A program made the translations under genes and the position numbers. Positions 35,133 to 44,164 of a stretch of 47,056 nt of DNA are shown here, one piece after another (the stretch's first letter is position 1; every line of letters starts with the position of its first letter). Origin of the DNA: JBEBXQ01 sp040391535 (GTDB taxonomy: Bacteria > Bacteroidota > Bacteroidia > Cytophagales > Spirosomataceae); NCBI GenBank assembly GCA_040391535.1, contig JBEBXQ010000020.1, positions 1 through 47,056 of the forward strand, written 5' to 3'. Under the pieces are notes generated by a model, which was not told the origin of the DNA, did not search any database, and saw only the letters and a program-made list of their open reading frames with translations.

Positions 35133-35876
35133 ATGAAAAAACTATTATTCACACTTATTTCTTCTTTAACCTTAACCGGTCTTTCGGCGCAGGATACCAC
35201 TTTTTATAATAACAGACATGAAAAGGTTGCGGTTGCCGGGGATGCGGAGTATTATCTGCTGCTTAAAAGGGTCCCGTCCCAACCTGATATTGTGCTGAAA
35301 AAGAGTTATTTTATCAATCACCAGATCCGGTCGGAAGAGACTTTTAAATTCGCAGATGCGGAAATGAAATCAGTAATGCCGCATGGCAGGAATACGCATT
35401 GGTTCGCCAATGGAAAGGTAAAAATCCAGGAGGATTATCTGGAAGGGAAACGGCAGGGAGACCTTCTGACTTACTGGGAGAACGGGAACCTGAAAAGGAG
35501 TGATAAATATGAAAACGATGAATGGGTGGAAGGGCAATGTTATGACGCCGAAGGTAAACAAATAAAATATTATCCTTATGCACAGGATCCGTCGTTTCCG
35601 GGCGGGCTCCGCAAAATGTATCAGTATCTTGCCGGGAACCTTCGCTATCCGCCCGGGGCCTCACGGACCGGCACCGGAGGGAAGGTGATCACATCGTTTC
35701 TTGTAGCGGAAGACGGCTCGATCAGCGATATCAGAATTGAGCAGGCATCATTAAAGGAAATCAATGAGGAGGCGATCAGGGTAATCACAACGATGCCTAA
35801 ATGGGTCCCTGCCACCATTGACGGTGAAAAAGTAGCTGAACGCTATACATTGCCGATTACTTTTCAGGTTGAATAA
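35133..35876 (+). CDS. secreted MORN-like/TonB C-terminal domain protein
   Basis: A 247-residue protein with a signal peptide (TLTGLSAQ). Residues about 84-135 hold MORN/YwqK-like repeats: GRNTHWFANGKVKIQEDY, GKRQGDLLTYWENGNLKRS. Residues about 155-247 form a TonB C-terminal domain: FPGGLRKMYQYLAGNLRYPP, GGKVITSFLVAEDGSISDI and MPKWVPATIDGEKV. Unlike true TonB it has no N-terminal membrane anchor or proline-rich linker, so it is probably a soluble periplasmic protein of the type common in Bacteroidota. Its role in receptor energisation is doubtful. It is a single gene closed by a bidirectional hairpin. Confidence 0.87.
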   Translation: MKKLLFTLISSLTLTGLSAQDTTFYNNRHEKVAVAGDAEYYLLLKRVPSQPDIVLKKSYFINHQIRSEETFKFADAEMKSVMPHGRNTHWFANGKVKIQEDYLEGKRQGDLLTYWENGNLKRSDKYENDEWVEGQCYDAEGKQIKYYPYAQDPSFPGGLRKMYQYLAGNLRYPPGASRTGTGGKVITSFLVAEDGSISDIRIEQASLKEINEEAIRVITTMPKWVPATIDGEKVAERYTLPITFQVE

Positions 35877-35886
35877 ACCAAAGTGA

Positions 35887-35932
35887 ATCAAAACAGAAAA
35901 AGCTGCGTTATGGCAGCTTTTTCTGTTTTGAT
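35887..35932. terminator. bidirectional terminator, 20-bp perfect stem
   Basis: Arms 35887-35906 and 35913-35932 are exact reverse complements over 20 bp (core AGCTGC/GCAGCT) with a 6-nt loop gttatg and A- and T-tracts in both arms. It lies between the convergent TonB-C gene (stop 35876) and the oligopeptidase B gene (stop 35945). Confidence 0.9.
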
Positions 35933-35944
35933 GACGATGATGAC

Positions 35945-38131
35945 TTATTCCGTAATTCCTTCCAGTGAGAAAATAAACCCGTACATCAGTGCCACATCTT
36001 TCAGATAATCAAACCTTCCGGATGCCCCGCCATGACCAAAATCCATATTGGTATGAAGGAGAAGCAGTGAATTATCCGTTTTCGTGCTCCTGAGCTTGGC
36101 TACCCATTTAGCTGGCTCAAAATACTGCACCTGACTATCATGCAGTCCCGTTGTGACAAGTATATTAGGGTAATCTTTGGCTTCAATATTTTCATACGGG
36201 GAATAGCTTTTGATATAATCATAAGCTTCCTTGTTATTAGGGTTGCCCCATTCGTCATACTCATTGGTCGTAAGCGGTATGCTTTCATCAAGCATGGTAT
36301 TGACCACGTCCACAAAAGGAACGTCTGCTATGATACCGTTGAACAGGTCAGGGCGCATATTTGCCACAGCTCCCATCAGCAATCCGCCTGCACTGCCGCC
36401 ATTGGCGTATAAATGTTCAGGAGAAGTGTACTTAAGTTTTACCAGCTCGTCGGCACAATCAACGAAGTCATTGAACGTATTTTTCTTGTGCATCATTTTT
36501 CCATGGTCATACCATTCACGTCCCATTTCTTCACCTCCCCTGATATGTGCAATTGCAAACGCAAAACCTCTGTTCAGTAAACTCAGCCGGTTACTGCTGA
36601 AGGCCGCATCCATACTGTAGCCGTAAGAACCATAGGCATAGAGTACTAAAGGGGCTTTGCCGTTTTTTTCGTAGCCCTTTTTATATACTACCGAAACCGG
36701 GACGGAAACCCCATCCCGCGCTTTTACGTACAGGCGTTCTGTTTCATATTCCTCAGGATTATATCCTCCCAGTACGGGTTGCTGTTTTTTCAGTGTTTTT
36801 TCCTTTGATGCTACCGTATAATCATAAACCGAATTAGGTGTAATCAAAGAGGAAAAGGCATAGCGGATTGTCTTCGTGTCATATTCAGGATTCGTACTTA
36901 ATCCGGCACGGTAGGTGGCTTCACCAAAATCCAGGTAATGCTCGTCTCCTGATTTTTTGTCAATCATCCTGATTTGCACCAGCCCGTTTTTACGTTCACT
37001 CAATACCAGGAAATCTTTAAATCCGTCGGCACCACTCAGCAATACATCTTTCCGGTGCGGGATTACTTCCTTCCAGTGTTCTTTACCGGTCTGGTCAAGC
37101 GGGCATTCCATCAGCTTAAAGTTTTGGGCATTATCATTGGTGAGGATCAGGAAACGGTCTTCCTGTGGTTCTACACTATACAGCACATCCTTGATCCGCG
37201 GCTGGAAGAGTTTAAATTCGCCATTGGGGTTATCAGCTTTCAGATAACGGATCTCAGAAGACATGGTCGCCTGGGATATAATCAGAAGATACTCGCCTGA
37301 CCGTGATTTATCCACTCCGATGTAATTGGAATTATCCTTTTCGTGGTAAACGGTCGCGTCTTTGGTAACATCCGTTCCCAGTGTATGCCGCTTTATTTTT
37401 TCTGTCAGCAGCGTTTTTACGTTCTGGAAAGTATAAAAAAACGTTTTGTTATCTTTTGCCCATACCGCATCTCCGCTGGTATTGGAAATTTTATCCGGTA
37501 ACAGTTCGCCTGTTTCCAGGTTTTTAACATACAAATCATACTGCCGGCGCGAGACCGTATCTACACTATATACCATCAGCTTGTTATCCGGACTGATACT
37601 AAAGCCTCCGATCTGATAATACGGATGCCCTTCTGCCATGGCGTCCACATCGGCCAGGATTTCTTCCGGAGCATCCGGAGAGCCTTTCTTACGGCAATAT
37701 TTGAAATACTGTTTACCTTCTTCTGTCCGGGTGTAATAGTAATATCCGTTTTTAAAATACGGAACACTTTCGTCCTTTTCCTGAATCCGGCTTTTCATTT
37801 CATTAAACAAATCATCCCTGAATTGCTTGTTTCCGCTCATCATTGTATCCAGGTACTTGTTTTCTGCGGTGAGGTATTCAATCACGCCGGCACTTTCGGG
37901 CCCTTCTTTAAAATAATCGATCATCCAGTAATAAGGGTCGGCAACCGTATCACCGTGGATAGTTCTGAAGTGTTCTTTTTTCTCGGCTACCGGAGCGGTA
38001 ATTCCCTCCGGCCATTGGTAGGCTGTTTTCATTTCTTTTTGATTCTGGCAGGCGCTTAAACCCGCCAATACTAGTAAAATACTGGGCGCAAGTCCCTTTA
38101 CGGTTTGTTTTTTAAAGTCCGTGGTGTTCAT
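35945..38131 (-). CDS. ptrB: oligopeptidase B (S9A prolyl-oligopeptidase family) lipoprotein
   Basis: A 728-residue serine peptidase from ATG 38131 (the TTG two codons earlier is unlikely). The N-terminus has a lipoprotein-type signal (LLVLAGLSAC), so it is exported, unlike cytoplasmic enterobacterial PtrB. A beta-propeller (about 70-450) precedes the catalytic domain with GGSAGG (Ser580), LHDSQVQ (Asp665) and FGHGG (His700). The ending and RGGEEMGREWYDHGK match oligopeptidase B, which cuts after basic residues in short peptides. It is a single gene, convergent with the TonB-C protein gene. Confidence 0.93.
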   Translation of the reverse strand: MNTTDFKKQTVKGLAPSILLVLAGLSACQNQKEMKTAYQWPEGITAPVAEKKEHFRTIHGDTVADPYYWMIDYFKEGPESAGVIEYLTAENKYLDTMMSGNKQFRDDLFNEMKSRIQEKDESVPYFKNGYYYYTRTEEGKQYFKYCRKKGSPDAPEEILADVDAMAEGHPYYQIGGFSISPDNKLMVYSVDTVSRRQYDLYVKNLETGELLPDKISNTSGDAVWAKDNKTFFYTFQNVKTLLTEKIKRHTLGTDVTKDATVYHEKDNSNYIGVDKSRSGEYLLIISQATMSSEIRYLKADNPNGEFKLFQPRIKDVLYSVEPQEDRFLILTNDNAQNFKLMECPLDQTGKEHWKEVIPHRKDVLLSGADGFKDFLVLSERKNGLVQIRMIDKKSGDEHYLDFGEATYRAGLSTNPEYDTKTIRYAFSSLITPNSVYDYTVASKEKTLKKQQPVLGGYNPEEYETERLYVKARDGVSVPVSVVYKKGYEKNGKAPLVLYAYGSYGYSMDAAFSSNRLSLLNRGFAFAIAHIRGGEEMGREWYDHGKMMHKKNTFNDFVDCADELVKLKYTSPEHLYANGGSAGGLLMGAVANMRPDLFNGIIADVPFVDVVNTMLDESIPLTTNEYDEWGNPNNKEAYDYIKSYSPYENIEAKDYPNILVTTGLHDSQVQYFEPAKWVAKLRSTKTDNSLLLLHTNMDFGHGGASGRFDYLKDVALMYGFIFSLEGITE

Positions 38132-38361
38132 AATCAAAGGGGTTGAAAGATAATAAACCTGGTGTTCATCTGGTAATCGGACTCAACTTTTTAATGGCAA
38201 CAATTTAAGAAGTTACATTGGTAATATCCTGTTTTAGGAAAGGTAATTTTCGGGTTTCTTACCGGACGGGCTTTTTAATCCGCCTTGTGCAGATCAACAG
38301 CCAGAAAACACAGATGAGAATATGTCAGGGATGATTACGGAAAATCACGAATTAAAAATTC

Positions 38362-38369
38362 TATTTTTG
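38362..38369 (+). promoter_or_regulatory. -7 element for dapF
   Basis: TATTTTTG is a perfect TAnnTTTG, identical to the pyrH -7 element, and would start transcription about 22 nt before the dapF ATG. No TTG is well placed for -33. Confidence 0.5.
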
Positions 38370-38397
38370 CGTTTCTAAACTATCCTGAATAAACCTG

Positions 38398-39186
38398 ATG
38401 GCAATGCAGATACATTTTTTTAAATACCAGGGGACCGGCAATGACTTTGTCATGATTGATGACCGCACGCTTACATTTCCTGCCCGTAAAGAGTTAGTCG
38501 AAAGGCTCTGTGACCGTCGTTTTGGTATTGGCGGTGATGGATTGATCCTGATTCAACCTGCCGAAGGATATGATTTCAGAATGGTCTATTTTAACGCTGA
38601 CGGGAATGAGGGGAGCATGTGCGGTAATGGCGGAAGGTGCGCCGTAAGGTTTGCTGCTGACCTGGGAATCTGTGAGGAAGAGACCCGCTTTATCGCGGTG
38701 GATGGTATACATGAGGCTACCTTGTCAGATGAGGTGATCAGTCTGAAAATGAGTGACGTGTCGGGGATTGTTCATTATGAAGATCACGATTTCCTGAATA
38801 CCGGTTCGCCGCATTATATTACTTATGTTGAGAACGTGGCCGCGGTTCCTGTTTTTGAAAACGGGAAAGCGATCCGCTATGGGGAACAATATGGACCTGA
38901 AGGCGGCACCAATGTTAATTTTGTAGAAGTAAAGGAAGAGAACCACATCAGAATCCGTACCTACGAAAGAGGAGTGGAGGATGAAACCTACTCCTGCGGA
39001 ACCGGGGCCACAGCTGCTGTTTTGTCGTATTATACCCGTCACGGATCAGGTAGCAGCGTGAATGTAGAGGTAGAAGGTGGCAGGCTTAATGTGCGCTTTG
39101 AAAGTAAAGGAAATGGGATGTTCTCCGATATCTGGCTGACAGGGCCCGCACAAAGGGTATACCAGGGGGAAATATCAGCGGAATAA
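38398..39186 (+). CDS. dapF: diaminopimelate epimerase
   Basis: This enzyme converts LL- to meso-diaminopimelate for lysine and peptidoglycan synthesis, using two cysteines as acid and base. The 262-residue cytoplasmic protein begins FFKYQGTGNDFVMIDDR and carries both catalytic sites, GSMCGNGGRC (Cys75) and TYSCGTGATAA (Cys200), with GTNVNFVEV between. ATG 38398 was chosen; the ATG two codons later is an alternative. It stands alone upstream of prpC (76 nt), with its own -7 element. Confidence 0.97.
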   Translation: MAMQIHFFKYQGTGNDFVMIDDRTLTFPARKELVERLCDRRFGIGGDGLILIQPAEGYDFRMVYFNADGNEGSMCGNGGRCAVRFAADLGICEEETRFIAVDGIHEATLSDEVISLKMSDVSGIVHYEDHDFLNTGSPHYITYVENVAAVPVFENGKAIRYGEQYGPEGGTNVNFVEVKEENHIRIRTYERGVEDETYSCGTGATAAVLSYYTRHGSGSSVNVEVEGGRLNVRFESKGNGMFSDIWLTGPAQRVYQGEISAE

Positions 39187-39262
39187 TTCGTTTATTCGCT
39201 CAAATGCGTTAAATTGTCGGTATAGTTCAATTTTTGTAACGTAATTCACTATTCCTGTACCG

Positions 39263-40411
39263 ATGACTACCGAGCCTTCAACCTTTAAACCTAAAAAAAG
39301 TGTAGCACTGTCCGGCGTAGTGGCCGGGAATACCGCGCTGTGTACCGTAGGGAAAAGCGGTAATGATCTGCATTACCGGGGGTATGATATTCTGGAACTT
39401 GCCGAAAAAGCTACATTCGAAGAAACAGCCTTCCTGCTGATTCACGGTAAGCTGCCTTCTCTTTCAGAGTTGCAGACCTACAGAATCAGGCTGGCCGGTT
39501 TACGCGGACTCTCAAAATCTTCAAAGAAAGTACTGGAACTGATCCCGGCTGCGGCGCATCCGATGGATGTTTTACGAACGTATGTATCGGTGTTGGGGAC
39601 ATTCAACCCGGAAAGGGAAGACCGTCCGCTGGCCGGTACCCGTGATATAGCGGATAAACTGATGGCTTCTTTCGGATCTGCTCTGCTGTACTGGCATCAT
39701 TTTACGCAGAACGGCAGGCGAATAGAAACGGAAACCGACGATGAAACAATCGGTGGCCACTTTTTACATTTGCTTCATGGTAAAAAAGCGCCTGACTCTT
39801 GGGTAAGAGCCATGCAGGTATCGCTTAACCTGTATGCCGAGCACGAATTCAATGCCAGCACTTTTACCGCACGTGTGATCGCAGGAACGGGTTCGGATAT
39901 TTACTCGGCAGTTGCCGGAGCTATCGGAGCATTGCGCGGCCCCAGGCATGGTGGCGCTAATGAAGTGGCATTTGATATTCAGAGCCGCTATGATAACGCC
40001 GATGAGGCCGAAGCCGACATTAAAAAGCGGCTGGAAAACAAAGAAGTGATTATTGGTTTCGGCCATCCGGTTTATACGGTTTCTGATCCGAGAAATGTAG
40101 TGATCAAAGGAATTGCACGTGAACTTTCAGAAGAAAGCGGCAACATGAAACTGTTCAGTATTGCCGGGCGGCTCGAAAAGGTGATGTGGGAAGAGAAAAA
40201 AATGTTTCCGAATCTGGATTGGTTTTCTGCAGTTTCCTATCATATGATGCACATTCCTACTTTGTTTTTTACACCATTATTCGTGATCAGCCGCATTACC
40301 GGCTGGAGTGCGCATGTCATTGAGCAGCGGCAGGATGGTAAGATTATCCGTCCGAGTGCGCATTATACCGGTCCGGATGACCGGCCTTTTGTTGAAATAG
40401 AAAACCGTTGA
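39263..40411 (+). CDS. prpC: 2-methylcitrate synthase
   Basis: This enzyme condenses propionyl-CoA with oxaloacetate, the first step of the methylcitrate cycle. The 382-residue protein has the citrate-synthase fold, with the catalytic blocks LRGPRHGGANEVA (His), IGFGHPVYTVSDPR (His) and the Asp region MFPNLDWFSAVSYHMM. Close similarity to proteobacterial PrpC is evident from GNTALCTVGKSGNDLHYRGY and IEQRQDGKIIRPSAHYTGP, which I recall as near-identical in enterobacterial PrpC. prpD follows 79 nt later. Generic type I citrate synthase is much longer, so the PrpC call is strong. Confidence 0.93.
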   Translation: MTTEPSTFKPKKSVALSGVVAGNTALCTVGKSGNDLHYRGYDILELAEKATFEETAFLLIHGKLPSLSELQTYRIRLAGLRGLSKSSKKVLELIPAAAHPMDVLRTYVSVLGTFNPEREDRPLAGTRDIADKLMASFGSALLYWHHFTQNGRRIETETDDETIGGHFLHLLHGKKAPDSWVRAMQVSLNLYAEHEFNASTFTARVIAGTGSDIYSAVAGAIGALRGPRHGGANEVAFDIQSRYDNADEAEADIKKRLENKEVIIGFGHPVYTVSDPRNVVIKGIARELSEESGNMKLFSIAGRLEKVMWEEKKMFPNLDWFSAVSYHMMHIPTLFFTPLFVISRITGWSAHVIEQRQDGKIIRPSAHYTGPDDRPFVEIENR

Positions 40412-40490
40412 AAAGAAGCTGTAATCAGCGAAACGTTATAGAATTATCCGAAATTATCAGCTGTTACCACAGCACCAAAAGTGTTCTTTT

Positions 40491-41942
40491 ATGTCAAATT
40501 TTATATCCAATGAGCGCCCTGAATACGATAAAGTACTGACCGATATCGTAGATTATGTAATGCATTATGAAATCAGAAACGACCTGGCATGGGTTACGGC
40601 ACATTACTGTCTGGTTGATACCCTGGGCTGTGGTTTTGAAGCACTGACGTACCCCGCCTGTACCAAGTTGCTGGGGCCGGTTGTGCCGGGAACCATCGTA
40701 CCGAACGGCGCAAAAGTGCCGGGAACGAATTATCAGCTCGATCCCGTCCAGGCCGCTTTTAATATCGGAACCATCATTCGCTGGCTCGATTTTAATGATA
40801 CCTGGCTGGCAGCGGAGTGGGGGCATCCTTCGGATAACCTGGGGGGAATTCTGGCCGTGGCCGACTGGTTATCGCGCACAGCTGTCGCGAATGGTAAAAA
40901 GCCGCTGATGATGAAAGATGTCCTGGACGCGATGATCCGGGCACATGAAATCCAGGGTGTGCTGGCATTGGAAAATTCATTCAACAAAGTAGGGCTCGAC
41001 CATGTCCTGCTTGTAAAAATAGCGTCTACAGCGGTGGTCGGCAAGCTGATCGGGCTGACACGGGAAGAGTTGCTGAACGCAGTGTCAATGGCTTTCCTGG
41101 ACGGGCATTCCTTACGCACCTACCGCCATGCGCCTAATACCGGAAGCCGTAAATCATGGGCCGCCGGCGATGCCACTTCCCGGGCAGTAAGGTTAGCGCT
41201 GATCGCGAAGAAAGGAGAGATGGGGTATCCTTCGGTGCTGACGGCCAAAACCTGGGGTTTTTATGATGTGCTGTTTAAGGGTAATGAATTTAAATTTCAG
41301 CGTGGCTATGGCGATTATGTGATGGAAAATATCCTGTTCAAAATATCGTTTCCGGCTGAATTCCATTCTCAGACTGCCGTTGAAGCAGCCATGACGCTGC
41401 ATGGTAAGCTGAGGTCCATCGGCCGTACTGCCGAAGATATCCGCACCATTAAAATCAGAACCCACGAGGCGGCCATCAGGATCATTGATAAAAAGGGACC
41501 ATTGCATAATCCGGCCGACCGTGACCATTGTATTCAGTACATGATTGCGGTGCCCCTGATTTTCGGCAGGTTAACCGCCGGTGATTATGAGGACCACGTG
41601 GCGGCTGATCCGAGGATTGACGCGCTCCGGGATAAAATGTATACGGAAGAAGACCCGCAGTTTACCCTCGATTATCACGATCCGGCCAAGAGGTCTATTG
41701 CCAACGCGCTGAGCGTTACTCTGAACGACGGCACAATACTGGATGAAATCGTCGTCGAATACCCGATAGGGCACAGGAGACGCCGCGAAGACGGAATTCC
41801 CCTTTTGAAAGCCAAATACAGGACCAATCTTGCCCGGATATTCTCCGCGAAAAAGCAACGGGAAATTCTGGATCTTTCTGCTGATTATGACCTGTTGGTA
41901 ACAACTCCTGTACATGAATTCGTAGATTTGCTGTCATTTTAG
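40491..41942 (+). CDS. prpD: 2-methylcitrate dehydratase
   Basis: This enzyme dehydrates 2-methylcitrate to 2-methyl-cis-aconitate in the methylcitrate cycle. The 483-residue MmgE/PrpD protein has blocks typical of true PrpD: HYCLVDTLGCGFEAL, YPACTKLLGPVVPGT, WLDFNDTWLAAEWGHPSDNL, TYRHAPNTGSRKSWAAGDAT and NPADRDHCIQYM. The resemblance to enterobacterial PrpD is close throughout. It pairs with prpC. prpB (methylisocitrate lyase) is not in the window, so the cycle must be completed elsewhere. The base composition is visibly GC-rich, but so are the following genes. Confidence 0.94.
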   Translation: MSNFISNERPEYDKVLTDIVDYVMHYEIRNDLAWVTAHYCLVDTLGCGFEALTYPACTKLLGPVVPGTIVPNGAKVPGTNYQLDPVQAAFNIGTIIRWLDFNDTWLAAEWGHPSDNLGGILAVADWLSRTAVANGKKPLMMKDVLDAMIRAHEIQGVLALENSFNKVGLDHVLLVKIASTAVVGKLIGLTREELLNAVSMAFLDGHSLRTYRHAPNTGSRKSWAAGDATSRAVRLALIAKKGEMGYPSVLTAKTWGFYDVLFKGNEFKFQRGYGDYVMENILFKISFPAEFHSQTAVEAAMTLHGKLRSIGRTAEDIRTIKIRTHEAAIRIIDKKGPLHNPADRDHCIQYMIAVPLIFGRLTAGDYEDHVAADPRIDALRDKMYTEEDPQFTLDYHDPAKRSIANALSVTLNDGTILDEIVVEYPIGHRRRREDGIPLLKAKYRTNLARIFSAKKQREILDLSADYDLLVTTPVHEFVDLLSF

Positions 41943-42010
41943 CATACCGTAACCTGTTGTCAGCAGCATTTCGGATGATTATGACGTGTTAACAGCAATA
42001 ATGAACCACA

Positions 42011-42301
42011 ATGAAACCAACAATAGCCATTGAATATTGTCCCAAGTGCGGATGGTTACTGCGCTCAGCCTGGCTGGCGCAGGAATTACTGACCACCTTT
42101 CAGGACGATCTGCATAGTGTTACCCTCATTCCTTCCGAAACCGGCGGACGATTTGAAGTCAGGCTGAATGACAAAGTCATCTGGGACCGGAAGACAGAAG
42201 GAAGATTCCCGGAAGCCAAAGAAGTAAAGCAGCTGGTCAGGGATGAAATTGACCCTGAAAGATCACTGGGCCACAGCGACAGGAAGGGAGAGCATTTATG
42301 A
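42011..42301 (+). CDS. SelT/SelW/SelH-family (Rdx) CxxC protein
   Basis: A 96-residue thioredoxin-like protein. YCPKCGWLLRSAWLAQELL carries the CxxC redox pair in the loop after the first strand, where selenoprotein W has CxxU. SETGGRFEV and the remaining strand-helix fit the Rdx family. The function in bacteria is not established; thiol redox activity is inferred from the motif. Its stop overlaps the rsmI start by 4 nt (ATGA). Confidence 0.85.
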   Translation: MKPTIAIEYCPKCGWLLRSAWLAQELLTTFQDDLHSVTLIPSETGGRFEVRLNDKVIWDRKTEGRFPEAKEVKQLVRDEIDPERSLGHSDRKGEHL

Positions 42302-42975
42302 AATTATATATTGTCCCGACCCCCATCGGCAACCTGGAAGACATTACCCTGCGGGCTGTGAATGTCCTTAAATCGGTTGACCTGATCCTGGCCGAAGATA
42401 CGCGTACCTCCGGAAATCTGCTGCGGCACCTGGAGATCACCAAACCCATGCAAAGCTACCATATTCATAATGAGCACCAGACCCTCAACCGGGTTCTGGA
42501 CCGTTTGAAGAAGGGAGCATCCATGGCACTGGTATCCGATGCCGGCACACCGGCTATTTCAGACCCTGGATTTCTGCTGGTGAGAGAATGTATCAAAAAT
42601 GAAATTCCGGTCGAATGCCTGCCGGGACCGACGGCCTTTGTGCCGGCCCTTGTAAACTCCGGCTTACCCAACGACCGCTTTATTTTTGAAGGCTTTCTGC
42701 CCCATAAAAAAGGGCGCCAAACGCGCCTGCAGGAGCTTACACTGGAATCCCGCACCATGATTTTCTATGAATCACCGCACCGCCTGCTGAAAACGCTGCA
42801 GCAGTTTTCGGAATATTTCGGTGCCGCCAGAAAAGCCTCCGTTGCCAGAGAATTAACTAAAATTTATGAAGAAAATATCCGGGGCACGCTCCAGGAAATT
42901 ATAGCATATTATGAAGAGAAAACCATTAAAGGTGAAATCGTTATTATCGTTGAAGGAAATGCGGGCAAAGAATAA
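42298..42975 (+). CDS. rsmI: 16S rRNA (cytidine(1402)-2'-O)-methyltransferase
   Basis: RsmI methylates the 2'-OH of C1402 in the ribosomal decoding centre. The 225-residue protein has the tetrapyrrole-methylase-type fold: LYIVPTPIGNLEDITLRA, LAEDTRTSGNLL, ALVSDAGTPAISDPG, ECLPGPTAFVPALVNSGLP and FYESPHRL. It is shorter than E. coli RsmI (286) because it ends after the catalytic domain, a usual form in Bacteroidota. It overlaps the upstream SelW-like gene by 4 nt and the downstream DUF4105 gene by 17 nt. Confidence 0.95.
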   Translation: MKLYIVPTPIGNLEDITLRAVNVLKSVDLILAEDTRTSGNLLRHLEITKPMQSYHIHNEHQTLNRVLDRLKKGASMALVSDAGTPAISDPGFLLVRECIKNEIPVECLPGPTAFVPALVNSGLPNDRFIFEGFLPHKKGRQTRLQELTLESRTMIFYESPHRLLKTLQQFSEYFGAARKASVARELTKIYEENIRGTLQEIIAYYEEKTIKGEIVIIVEGNAGKE

Positions 42976-44164
42976 CTTTACCACCCTGATCACCTGTTTG
43001 TTACTGCTTGCCGGGATGAGTTTCCAGGCACGCGCGCAGGTGCTCAGCGAGCAGGCAAAAGTAAGCCTGATCACCATAGGGCCGGGAGAAGATCTTTACT
43101 CCGGGTTCGGGCATAGTGCTTTGTGGATCTATGATCCGGCTACAGGCATTGACCGGGCTTATAACTACGGTACCTTTAGCTTTGAAACAGGCAATTTTTA
43201 TATCAAATTTTTAAGGGGAACACTTCCTTACTCCCTTTCGGTAGCGCCGCTGACACCCCAGGTGCGGCACTGGCAGGCCGAAAACCGGTATGTGGAAGAA
43301 CAGGTACTGCATCTTTCAAAAGAACAGAAAGAAAAACTGCTGGCTTTCCTGGAAAACAACTATCGTCCTGAAAACAGGGAATACCAGTACCTGTTTTTTT
43401 ATGATAACTGCTCCACCCGGTTGCGGGATGCCCTGGAAGCCGCATGCGGCGATAGCCTGATAATGGAAGGATATACCCGTGAATCACTTTCATTCCGCCA
43501 GTGGATCGACCGGTATGCTTATAAGCAAAAGCCCTGGGCCGACTTCGGAATGGACCTGGCCATTGGTTCTCCTTCCGACGAAATCGCTACCCCCCGGCAG
43601 GCCATGTTCCTGCCCGAAAATCTGCTTGCCGCTTTTGATGATGCGAAAATCAGGCAGAACGGTGAGCTGGTTCCTTTGGTAAGTGCGAAAAATACCATTT
43701 ATGAAAAAGTCCCGATAGCTCCGGAGGGTGGCGTTACCCCCAAAACCTTTTTCTGGGGGCTGATGATACTGGTAGCGATCTTAACCTATTTTCAGGATAA
43801 ATCTGATAAAGTCAGTTTTGTGTTTGACAAAATACTTTTTGCCGTGGTGGGAATTGTGGGATGGATTTTGTTCCTGCTTTGGGTAGCCACCAATCATGGC
43901 GTTACTTCATGGAACAGCGATTTACTATGGGCGGTACCCTTATGGTTCCCGGTTATTTTTGTGCTTTCCTCCAAAAAGGAGACCCCGGAATGGTTTCCGT
44001 TTGTACTGATTTTTTATGCCTTTTTAGTAATGGGGGCCACCCTGAACCTGGAAAAGCACAATCAGGTGATCGTCCCTGTGCTGCTGATCCTGATCCTGAG
44101 AATATACTACATCAATGAATCCATTAAGAAACTGACCATACAAAGGTCTCAAGAAAAAATATGA
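42959..44164 (+). CDS. DUF4105 (Lnb N-terminal periplasmic-like) membrane protein
   Basis: A 401-residue protein from ATG 42959, which opens a good signal peptide (TTLITCLLLLAGMSFQARAQ); a start at 42911 would run inside rsmI. The DUF4105 domain (about 40-190) has VSLITIGPGEDLYSGFGHSA, then YNYGTFSF and FFYDNCSTRLRD with a conserved Cys, a papain/NlpC-like layout. The C-terminal 150 residues are four to five membrane helices. DUF4105 proteins are predicted cysteine hydrolases of the envelope. It overlaps rsmI by 17 nt and suhB by 4 nt. Confidence 0.88.
   Translation: MRAKNNFTTLITCLLLLAGMSFQARAQVLSEQAKVSLITIGPGEDLYSGFGHSALWIYDPATGIDRAYNYGTFSFETGNFYIKFLRGTLPYSLSVAPLTPQVRHWQAENRYVEEQVLHLSKEQKEKLLAFLENNYRPENREYQYLFFYDNCSTRLRDALEAACGDSLIMEGYTRESLSFRQWIDRYAYKQKPWADFGMDLAIGSPSDEIATPRQAMFLPENLLAAFDDAKIRQNGELVPLVSAKNTIYEKVPIAPEGGVTPKTFFWGLMILVAILTYFQDKSDKVSFVFDKILFAVVGIVGWILFLLWVATNHGVTSWNSDLLWAVPLWFPVIFVLSSKKETPEWFPFVLIFYAFLVMGATLNLEKHNQVIVPVLLILILRIYYINESIKKLTIQRSQEKI

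Noticed and set aside
40491..41942. Immune-responsive/MmgE-type decarboxylase instead of PrpD
   Set aside because: Sequence blocks throughout match true PrpD and the gene is paired with prpC.
42911..42958. Longer N-terminus for the DUF4105 protein from 42911
   Set aside because: It would place 16 charged residues before a clean signal peptide and extend the overlap with rsmI; ATG 42959 is better.
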